Notes under the pieces: model-generated
Databases searched by the model: none
Seen by the model: the letters and a program-made list of their open reading frames with translations, nothing else
What the model was told of the DNA's origin: nothing
In this document: piece after piece, positions 22,604 to 28,109 of the stretch
How the letters are laid out: each line of letters opens with the position of its first letter
Numbering within the stretch: position 1 is the stretch's first letter
Translations under genes and position numbers: made by a program
Source: JBDNIO01 sp041688215
GTDB lineage: Bacteria; Pseudomonadota; Gammaproteobacteria; Nevskiales; Salinisphaeraceae
NCBI GenBank assembly: GCA_041688215.1
Contig: JBDNIO010000034.1
Span: 1 to 28,109, forward strand
Direction: 5' to 3'
DNA length: 28,109 bases

Positions 22604-23404
22604 TTAATCGCTGTTTTCTTCGCCGGGCGCGCTCATGCCCATGATGTGATAACCGGCATCCACGTAGAGAACATCGCCGGTTATGCCGGAGGCCAGGTCG
22701 GAGCACAGAAAGGCGGCGGCGTTGCCGACTTCTTCCGTACTCACGTTTTTCTTCAGCGGCGCCGCCTGTGCCGCGTGGCTGAGCATGCTGCGAAAGCCTT
22801 TAATACCGGCCGCGGCCAGGGTTTTGATCGGCCCTGCGGAGATAGCGTTTACGCGTATGCCCTGGGCGCCAAGATCAGCCGCAATAAAACGCATATGCGC
22901 TTCCAGGCTGGCTTTAGCCGGGCCCATGATGTTGTAGCCGGGCAGGGCGCGTACAGCGCCGAGATAAGTGAGTGTCAGCAGGGCAGCATCACGGCCTTGC
23001 ATCATCGGCCGTGCAGCTTTGGCCAAGGCTGCGAAACTGTAGGCGCTGATGTCGTGGGAAATGCTGGCGGCTTCGCGCGTAACGCTGTCCAGATAACTGC
23101 CCGCCAGGGCTTCGCGCGGGGCGAAGCCTATGGCGTGCACGAGAATATCCAAGCCGTCCCAGTGTTTGCCCAGTGCGTCGAATACGGCGTCGATCTGCGC
23201 GTCTTCAGCTACGTCACAGGGAAATACCCGGTCCGAGCCGAATTTGGCTGCCATTTTTTCAACCCGGGGTTTGAGTTTTTCGCCCTGATAGGTAAACGCA
23301 AGTTCTGCGCCTTCGCGGTGCATGGCCCGGGCAATGCCGTGCGCTATGGAGCGCTCACTTGCCAGCCCGGTTATCAGTGCCTTTTTGCCGTCCAGAAATC
23401 CCAT
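22604..23404 (-). CDS. fabI: Enoyl-[acyl-carrier-protein] reductase (NADH)
   Basis: FabI carries out the last reduction of each fatty-acid elongation cycle. The 266-residue short-chain dehydrogenase family protein starts MGFLDGKKALITGLASERSIA. It keeps Gly93 in VHAIGFAP, the position linked to triclosan sensitivity in Escherichia. Tyr157 and Lys164 are the catalytic pair (YNIMGPAKAS), with Tyr147 before them. The C-terminal nucleotide/substrate loops are ISAGPIKTLAAAGI and ITGDVLYVDAGYHIMG. GAGGA lies about 6 nt upstream of the ATG. It follows mltD on the minus strand, only 24 nt from that gene's second stop. Confidence 0.98.
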   Translation of the reverse strand: MGFLDGKKALITGLASERSIAHGIARAMHREGAELAFTYQGEKLKPRVEKMAAKFGSDRVFPCDVAEDAQIDAVFDALGKHWDGLDILVHAIGFAPREALAGSYLDSVTREAASISHDISAYSFAALAKAARPMMQGRDAALLTLTYLGAVRALPGYNIMGPAKASLEAHMRFIAADLGAQGIRVNAISAGPIKTLAAAGIKGFRSMLSHAAQAAPLKKNVSTEEVGNAAAFLCSDLASGITGDVLYVDAGYHIMGMSAPGEENSD

Positions 23405-23428
23405 AGCCGTCCTCGCATATTTGGGTAG

Positions 23429-23572
23429 TTAGCCTGTTGTATCCAGTCGTATCTTCAAGCGCTGCCCGGGCCGGATCAGGCCTTTACTGCCCAGGCTGTT
23501 CCAGTTTCTCAGTTGCGTAACCGGCACCTGATAGCGTGTTGCGATAGACCACAACGAGTCGCCCTCGCGCAC
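23429..23572 (-). pseudogene. Fourth LysM repeat stranded beyond an amber stop of mltD
   Basis: Directly after the TAG at 23575-23573, the same frame continues for 47 codons to a TAA (23431-23429). It encodes VREGDSLWSIATRYQVPVTQ followed by LRNWNSLGSKGLIRPGQRLK, a complete LysM peptidoglycan-binding repeat. The preceding repeat in the same protein reads YYKVRSGDSLW where this one reads YY-stop-VREGDSLW. The amber therefore replaces the expected lysine; AAG to TAG is one substitution. Readthrough, a recent mutation or a base-call error are all possible. Confidence 0.8.
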
Positions 23573-25105
23573 CTAATAATAAACGGTCTGGGGCCCGGTG
23601 CTGTCTACCACCAGGCGTTGGCTGGGTTGCAGCACGGCTTTGGCCGAAAGCTTATTCAGGCGTCGTATCTGCTCTATGCTGGTATCAAAGCGTTGGGCGA
23701 TGGTCCACAGGGAGTCGCCGGAACGCACTTTATAATACGTGGTTGTGGGTTTGGGTGTTTGCGCGCCAATAATTTTCAGCGTTTGCCCGGGCTGTATCGC
23801 GCTGCGGGCAGACAAGTTATTCCACTGGCGTAACTGCGCTACCGATACCCCGTTTTTATTGGCAATGCCCCAGAGTGAATCACCGGCTGCAACGCGATAG
23901 CTGCGGCTGGATTTGCTGGATGCGACTGCGCGGGGTTCTGCCGGCGGTGTGGGCAGTTTTGGAATCCAGATTTTCTGGCCTGCACGCAGGTTGTCGTTTT
24001 CCAGTGCATTGGTTTGCCGCAGATCCGCCAGGCTTACTGCGAACTCTTCGGCTATGGTGGACAGGCTCTCTGGCGCTTTAACTTCATGGCGCACCCATTG
24101 CAGCCGGCCCTTGTCCGCAACCTGGGCAAGGGCCGTCTGAAACTGGTCTGCGCGGTTTGCGGGTACCAGCAATACATGCGGGCCGCCGGGTTGGGTGATG
24201 TTGCCGCGCAGGGCCGGGTTAAGCCTGCGCAGTTGTTGCATGTTTACGCCCATCATGTCCGCAGCGGTTGCAAGCGAGGTGCGGGCGGGTAATTCCACGG
24301 CAACAAAAGCCGGGGTGTCTGGCGTACGTGGCCAGGTAATACCGAAGCGTTCCGGGGCCGCAAGCAACTGGCTGAACGCCAATAGCTTGGGAATGTAGCG
24401 CTCGGTTTCAGTCGGCAAGTCCAGATGCCAGTAATCCTGCGGCTTGCCCTGCGCGGCGGCCGCGGCAATGGCGCGGTCTACCGTGCCTTCGCCTGAATTA
24501 TAGGCAGCCAAAGCCAGTAACCAGTCATCAAAGCGGCCATGTAGCCAACCTAGATAATCAAGCGCGGCTCGGGTGGATAACAGCACATCCCTCCGGCCTT
24601 CATACCATTCGTTGTTGTTGAGCCCGAAGCGTTTTGCCGTAATCGGCATGAACTGCCACAGGCCGCTGGCACGCTTGCCGCCACCGGCAAAGGGGTCGTA
24701 GGAACTTTCTACCAGCGGCAGCAATGCCAGTTCCATGGGCATGTTGCGGGCTTCCACGTTATCCACAATGTGTCGCAGATAAGGCTGGGCCCGGGTTGCG
24801 CTGTCGGTTATGTGGCGTTGCTGTCCGGCAAAAAACTGCACCATGCCACGCACGGCCAGTTCGTCTTCGTGGCCGCCTAGCTGCAGGCCGTTGCCGATGC
24901 GTTTCCACAGATCTGTAGTAACCAAGGGTGGCAGGGTTGGTTGCGCTGCCTGCGTGGGTGTGCGGGAAGGGTCGCTCGGTTGTCCACGCTTAAAGAATCC
25001 GTCAGATTGTGTGGCACAACCTGCCGTCATGAGACTTACCAGAAAATAAACACAGGGCTTATTTGTGGTTTTCAGGATGCCCTTAAAAAGCATCCTTCCA
25101 TGCAC
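23573..25105 (-). CDS. mltD: Membrane-bound lytic transglycosylase D with LysM repeats
   Basis: MltD cleaves glycan strands between MurNAc and GlcNAc with 1,6-anhydro ring formation. The 510-residue product has a lipobox, LMTAGC (Cys30 counted from 25105). The GH23-type SLT domain runs about 100-250: catalytic Glu133 in LPLVESSYDPFA, then ASGLWQFMPITAKRFGL and LLALAAYNSGEGTVDRAI. Three LysM repeats follow: a divergent one about 345-388, then 405-447 (YRVAAGDSLWGIA) and 457-501 (YYKVRSGDSLWTIA). The frame ends at TAG with QTVYY, but a fourth repeat lies in frame beyond it. ATG 25105 or 25093 may be the start; both lie inside the end of gloB and neither has a well-spaced ribosome site. mltD beside gloB is also the Escherichia order. 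Confidence 0.93.
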   Translation of the reverse strand: MHGRMLFKGILKTTNKPCVYFLVSLMTAGCATQSDGFFKRGQPSDPSRTPTQAAQPTLPPLVTTDLWKRIGNGLQLGGHEDELAVRGMVQFFAGQQRHITDSATRAQPYLRHIVDNVEARNMPMELALLPLVESSYDPFAGGGKRASGLWQFMPITAKRFGLNNNEWYEGRRDVLLSTRAALDYLGWLHGRFDDWLLALAAYNSGEGTVDRAIAAAAAQGKPQDYWHLDLPTETERYIPKLLAFSQLLAAPERFGITWPRTPDTPAFVAVELPARTSLATAADMMGVNMQQLRRLNPALRGNITQPGGPHVLLVPANRADQFQTALAQVADKGRLQWVRHEVKAPESLSTIAEEFAVSLADLRQTNALENDNLRAGQKIWIPKLPTPPAEPRAVASSKSSRSYRVAAGDSLWGIANKNGVSVAQLRQWNNLSARSAIQPGQTLKIIGAQTPKPTTTYYKVRSGDSLWTIAQRFDTSIEQIRRLNKLSAKAVLQPSQRLVVDSTGPQTVYY

Positions 25106-25859
25106 GAATTGTGGCGAAAACCGTATCGGGGTCTGTTTGTTGCGTGCCTGCGCGCTCGGATGCAGCCGACATTACACTCTGCTGGTCCCAGCGCAGGAAA
25201 GGATTAAATCCGCGTTCGTCTTTCAGCATGGACGGCAGGCTGGGTAAGTCCTGCGCTCGCCAGGTTTGTACTTTTTCCACGCGTTCTGCCAAGGCTGCGT
25301 TGTCGGGCTCTACGGCCTGCGCAAATGCCAGGTTTTTTTCGGTGTATTCATGGCCGCAATAGATTAACGTGGCAGCCGGTAACGCCCGCAGTTTTTCCAG
25401 GGATTTCCGCATCTGGGCCGCGGTTCCCTCGAATAGTTTTCCGCAGCCGCCAGAGAACAAGGTATCGCCCGAGAACAACATTCCGCCCCCATGAAAGGCG
25501 ATGTGCCCGGCGGTATGGCCGGGGACTTCAATGATGTCCAGGGTCAAACCCAGCCAATCCAGATCCACCTGGTCATCCTGCGCCAGGCGCGCGCTCAGTG
25601 TGTCAATGGGGTGTTGTTCGCCCGCCGGCCCGTAAACCGGAACATCGGCGTGTTGTAACAATTTTTTCACGCCTCCGGTATGGTCGGGATGATGATGGGT
25701 AATCAGAATGGCACCGAGTTCTAGCTGGTGCTGCTCCAGGTGCGCAAGTACCGGTTCAGCCTGTCCCGGATCGACCACGGCAACGCGCGCATCATTGTCG
25801 TGCTTGATGACCCAGATATAATTGTCGCTGAAGGCGGATAACGCGGTGACTTTAATCAT
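25083..25859 (-). CDS. gloB: Hydroxyacylglutathione hydrolase (glyoxalase II)
   Basis: GloB hydrolyses S-lactoylglutathione to lactate and glutathione in methylglyoxal detoxification. ATG 25859 gives MIKVTALSAFSDNYIWVI, the family start; a TTG 18 nt upstream is less likely. The product has 258 residues. The metallo-beta-lactamase metal box is THHHPDHTGG (54-63), with later ligands in VPGHTAGHI, FSGDTLFSGGCGKLFEG and IYCGHEYTEKNL. The C-terminal glutathione-binding part includes FNPFLRW. It is divergent from the methyltransferase gene across about 70 AT-rich nt that must hold both promoters, and heads the minus-strand run gloB-mltD-fabI. Confidence 0.97.
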   Translation of the reverse strand: MIKVTALSAFSDNYIWVIKHDNDARVAVVDPGQAEPVLAHLEQHQLELGAILITHHHPDHTGGVKKLLQHADVPVYGPAGEQHPIDTLSARLAQDDQVDLDWLGLTLDIIEVPGHTAGHIAFHGGGMLFSGDTLFSGGCGKLFEGTAAQMRKSLEKLRALPAATLIYCGHEYTEKNLAFAQAVEPDNAALAERVEKVQTWRAQDLPSLPSMLKDERGFNPFLRWDQQSVMSAASERAGTQQTDPDTVFATIRAWKDAF

Positions 25860-25928
25860 AGCGGCGAATGCTGCCAAGCAGTGAAGGTAAAATCAATTTA
25901 TATATTCAAATCCGTGGCGGCAGACTAG

Positions 25929-26702
25929 ATGGAACACTGGCTGGAAAGCCCGCGCGGGCGGTTGCTGTTGCTGCGGGAACGCATGCAAATGCGCAAGGTG
26001 TTGCCGCAGCTGTTTGGCTACAGGCTACTGCAGATTGGCGCCTGGGATTTTGACGACGATGTATTGTCCGCCAGCGCTACCTTGTGCCAGTGGGTCTTCG
26101 CGCAAGAGAGTCAGGCGGTGGATCAGGCTGATTGCGCGTCCCAGCCGGATGTGGTTTTCGACGGCGAATCCCTGCCCGTAAGCAGCCGCTGCGTGGATGC
26201 GGTTATCCTGCCGCACAGCCTTGAAACAGGCGCATCTCCCCATCGCCTGCTGCGCGAGGTAGATCGCGTCCTGTGCGATCATGGTCAGCTTGTTATTCTG
26301 GGTTTTAATCCCTATTCGCCGTGGGCGCTGCGTCAGCGTTTCGGGCAATGGTTCAAGCGCATGCCGCGTACGCGGCGCTATTATTCCCTGGGCAGGGTAT
26401 GCGACTGGCTGGATTTGCTTGACTACGAATTGCTGTCTGCCAGTCGGTTTGGCGTGGGCTTTCCCTACCTGCCGGCCGAGGGTATAGACATCGCCAATGC
26501 CGGATTATGGCGTCTGCCGGGCGCCGGCGCGCAAGCTTACGCAGTGGTTGCGCGCAAACGCGTTATGGCTATGACACAGCAACGTAAACAGCAGCGCCGC
26601 ACCAGCCTGGCTGCAAGCGGCATCCCGGAACCCAGCGCCCGCCAGAACCTGAGCCAAGGTCAGGGCCAGGGCCAGAACCAGAACAGTAGAGAGGCCGCTT
26701 GA
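25929..26702 (+). CDS. yafS: YafS-like SAM-dependent methyltransferase
   Basis: The 257-residue protein lies between divergent gloB and rnhA, exactly where Escherichia has yafS. LLQIGAWDFDDDVL (about 33-46) stands for the glycine-rich SAM loop, though poor in glycines. DVVFDGESLPVSSRCVDAVI follows, then HSLETGASPHRLLREVDRVL and LVILGFNPYSPWALR, typical of the Methyltransf_11 fold. AYAVVARKR marks the end of the fold near 212. The last 40 residues are low-complexity and Q-rich. The substrate is not known to me. The start is ATG 25929, with no strong ribosome site. Its TGA overlaps the rnhA TTG. Confidence 0.82.
   Translation: MEHWLESPRGRLLLLRERMQMRKVLPQLFGYRLLQIGAWDFDDDVLSASATLCQWVFAQESQAVDQADCASQPDVVFDGESLPVSSRCVDAVILPHSLETGASPHRLLREVDRVLCDHGQLVILGFNPYSPWALRQRFGQWFKRMPRTRRYYSLGRVCDWLDLLDYELLSASRFGVGFPYLPAEGIDIANAGLWRLPGAGAQAYAVVARKRVMAMTQQRKQQRRTSLAASGIPEPSARQNLSQGQGQGQNQNSREAA
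26655..26685 (+). repeat. Hexamer-like tandem repeat in the methyltransferase tail
   Basis: Imperfect 6-bp units of the type CAGGGC and CAGAAC follow one another near the gene's 3' end and encode the GQGQGQNQN stretch. It is a small expandable repeat in a dispensable tail, 14 nt before the rnhA start. Confidence 0.6.
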
Positions 26703-27217
26703 AAAAAGTAATTGTTTATACCGACGGCGCGTGCCGCGGCAATCCCGGGCCGGGCGGCTGGGGCGCCTTGCTTGAATACAACGGCAAACGTCGCGAGCTG
26801 TGTGGTGGCGAGCGCGAAACCACAAATAACCGCATGGAACTTATGGCTGCCATCCAGGTGCTGAACAGCCTGAAAGAAGCCTGCGAAGTTGTCCTGTATA
26901 CCGACTCCAATTACGTTCGCAACGGCATTACCCAGTGGCTGGCCAACTGGAAACGCAATGGCTGGCGTACCGCGGCCAAAAAACCGGTTAAAAATGCAGA
27001 GCTGTGGCAACAACTGGAGGCCGCGTGCGCGCGTCACGAGATCGAGTGGCACTGGGTCAAGGGCCATAGCGGCGACCCCGGCAACGAAGCGGCAGATGCG
27101 CTGGCGAACCGGGGGATAGATGAATTAGGGCACAGGGCACAGGGTACAGGGCACAGGGCACAGGTAAGAAAAAAAGCCAACTGCTCTGTTCCCTGTACCC
27201 TGTTCCCTGTACCCTAG
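26699..27217 (+). CDS. rnhA: Ribonuclease HI with repeat-encoded C-terminal extension
   Basis: RNase HI degrades RNA in RNA-DNA hybrids. TTG 26699 overlaps the methyltransferase stop and gives MKKVIVYTDGACRGNPGPGG. Catalytic residues align with Escherichia: Asp9, Glu47 (NNRMELMA), Asp69 (YTDSNYV), His123 and Asp133 (KGHSGDPGNEAADALA). The hybrid-binding handle is WLANWKRNGWRTAAKKPVKN. The natural protein would end near residue 143 (NRGIDEL). The remaining 29 residues (GHRAQGTGHRAQ..., then CSVPCTLFPVP) are translated from a repeat hairpin and have no family counterpart. The fold should be intact, with an altered tail. Confidence 0.95.
   Translation: MKKVIVYTDGACRGNPGPGGWGALLEYNGKRRELCGGERETTNNRMELMAAIQVLNSLKEACEVVLYTDSNYVRNGITQWLANWKRNGWRTAAKKPVKNAELWQQLEAACARHEIEWHWVKGHSGDPGNEAADALANRGIDELGHRAQGTGHRAQVRKKANCSVPCTLFPVP
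27127..27215. repeat. Inverted array of CAGGGYAC-type units between rnhA and dnaQ
   Basis: The left arm (27127-27164) is about five units of AGGGCAC/AGGGTAC. The right arm (27186-27215) is the inverse, CTGTTCCCTGTACCCTG-type units. Over 30 nt the arms differ at only about three positions. A 21-nt loop with an A-run separates them. The left arm and loop are read as the end of rnhA. The right arm carries its TAG stop (27215-27217) and ends 7 nt before the dnaQ ATG, leaving dnaQ without a visible Shine-Dalgarno. Confidence 0.82.
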
Positions 27218-27222
27218 AATCC

Positions 27223-27966
27223 ATGCGCCAAATCGTCCTCGATACTGAAACCACCGGCCTTGAGACTGAAGCCGGTCATCGCATTATTGAAATCGGCTGC
27301 GTGGAGCTGGTTAACCGCCGCCTGACGCGTAACGACCTGCATCTGTACATCAACCCAGAGCGCGACATAGACGCAGGCGCGCAGTCGGTGCATGGCATAA
27401 CGCTGGAATCACTGGCGGATAAACCCCGCTTTGCGGATATCGCGGATGACCTGCTCGAATATCTGACCGGCGCCGAGCTTATTATCCATAACGCAGCGTT
27501 TGATCTGGGCTTTCTGAATTGCGAATTCCGCCTGCTTAACAGCGCCGCAGAAACCGTGGAGTCGCGTTGCGCGATTATCGACACGCTGGTGCAAGCACGC
27601 TTAAAGCATCCCGGCCAGCGCAACAGTCTGGACGCGCTGTGCAAACGTTACAACATCGACAATTTCCAGCGGGAACTGCACGGCGCGCTGCTGGATGCGC
27701 AATTGCTGGCCGAAGTTTATCTGGGCATGACTGGCGGCCAGGGCACGATCGAATTATCCGCCGCCAGCGATGATGAAAACGCTGCCGCCGCCGTGGGCCT
27801 GGAAAAACGCCTGCGTGAGTTGGGCGCCCGCCCCAGGGTGCTTGCAGCCACCGATGAAGAGACCCAGGCACACGCTGCTTATTTACAACGCCTGCAGGAA
27901 AGCAGCGAAGGCCAGTGCCTCTGGTCCGCGTTGGAAGCTGCTAGTGTAGTGCGTCATTCTGTTTGA
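27223..27966 (+). CDS. dnaQ: DNA polymerase III epsilon subunit (proofreading exonuclease)
   Basis: DnaQ is the 3'-5' proofreading subunit of the replicative polymerase core. The 247-residue protein has the DEDDh set: Asp7 and Glu9 (VLDTETTGLE), Asp94 (IIHNAAFDLGFLN), His153 and Asp158 (ELHGALLDAQLLAEVYL). GGQGTIELSA near 171-180 occupies the place of the clamp-binding motif. A C-terminal tail for binding the polymerase alpha subunit extends to 247. Length matches Escherichia (243). The ATG follows the hairpin repeat by 7 nt with no clear ribosome site, so translation may depend on coupling to rnhA. Confidence 0.97.
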   Translation: MRQIVLDTETTGLETEAGHRIIEIGCVELVNRRLTRNDLHLYINPERDIDAGAQSVHGITLESLADKPRFADIADDLLEYLTGAELIIHNAAFDLGFLNCEFRLLNSAAETVESRCAIIDTLVQARLKHPGQRNSLDALCKRYNIDNFQRELHGALLDAQLLAEVYLGMTGGQGTIELSAASDDENAAAAVGLEKRLRELGARPRVLAATDEETQAHAAYLQRLQESSEGQCLWSALEAASVVRHSV

Positions 27967-28000
27967 AGCTTATACAACCGCATGATTAAAATGAGAAATT

Positions 28001-28109
28001 CGTCATTGCGAGGAAGCCCCGCTTAGCGGGGCTGACGCGGCAATCCAGTGGCGAGCCGTATAACTCGCAACGACTCCGGCACTAGATTGCCGCGCTTCGC
28101 TCGCAATGA
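28001..28109. repeat. Palindromic element, second copy of the 13116 type
   Basis: CGTCATTGCGAG (28001-28012) opens the element and CTCGCAATGA (28100-28109) closes it at the window edge, probably continuing outside. Inside are CGCGGCAATC (28036-28045) and GATTGCCGCG (28085-28094). The same arms and the same inner pair occur at 13116-13205, with unrelated loops. A perfect 8-bp stem, AGCCCCGC/GCGGGGCT (28015-28033), lies near the left end and could end dnaQ transcription. Confidence 0.8.

Noticed and set aside
22592..23428. 278-codon + strand open frame opposite fabI
   Set aside because: Antisense to FabI with all catalytic residues in the minus frame; the + translation looks like codon-bias shadow.
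27967..28109. tRNA-Asp after dnaQ, as in Escherichia
   Set aside because: No cloverleaf or acceptor/TPsiC sequence was found; the region is the palindromic element.

Overview
The window is a chromosomal segment of a GC-rich gammaproteobacterium. The evidence is gene order: nadB divergent from rpoE(algU)-rseA(mucA)-rseB(mucB)-mucD, followed by lepA-lepB-DUF4845-rnc-era-recO-pdxJ, matches the arrangement known from Pseudomonas and relatives. gloB-yafS-rnhA-dnaQ with mltD beside gloB matches the Escherichia arrangement. S-methyl-5'-thioinosine phosphorylase next to Hpt also recalls Pseudomonas. There is no rRNA in the window, so no finer placement is offered. No phage, transposase, CRISPR array or tRNA was seen; most of the window is housekeeping.

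Layout. 1-2500: a short palindromic repeat, then two decayed genes (a secreted HExxH protein and a TAP-like alpha/beta hydrolase lipoprotein) ending in three stacked hairpins. 2537-4171 (-): nadB. 4172-4519: divergent promoter region with a sigma-E-like promoter and a hairpin leader. 4520-8309: envelope-stress module (sigma factor, anti-sigma, its RseB partner, HtrA protease). 8405-13004: lepA, lepB, DUF4845, rnc, era. 13005-13312: three palindromes nested one inside another. 13313-14796: recO, pdxJ, with a possible 35-residue membrane peptide converging on pdxJ. 15000-21960: a tightly overlapping run of cysM, a PolB-type exonuclease domain that lacks most of its catalytic acids, rlmD, an L,D-transpeptidase-fold protein without signal peptide, nagZ, an MscS-type channel, hpt and mtnP. 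21961-22603: remnants (a truncated secreted-protein head and a broken UPF0178 gene). 22604-25859 (-): gloB, mltD and fabI, with mltD cut by an in-frame amber codon before its last LysM. 25929-27966 (+): yafS-like methyltransferase, rnhA, dnaQ. 28001-end: a second copy of the palindromic element found at 13116.

How the genes work together. RpoE, RseA and RseB sense envelope damage and MucD is the quality-control protease. NagZ and the YkuD-fold protein suggest peptidoglycan recycling. MtnP releases hypoxanthine from methylthioinosine and Hpt turns it into IMP, so these two overlapping genes form a purine and methionine salvage pair. RnhA and DnaQ serve replication.

The most unusual material is small-scale: nested palindromes, a repeat that has rewritten the C-terminus of RNase HI and the leader of dnaQ, a maintained reading frame for an apparently dead exonuclease, an intact LysM repeat stranded beyond an amber codon, and a lipobox on the HtrA protease. 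No large undescribed gene system was recognised. Positions were worked out by eye; promoter, start-codon and structure calls are inferences.
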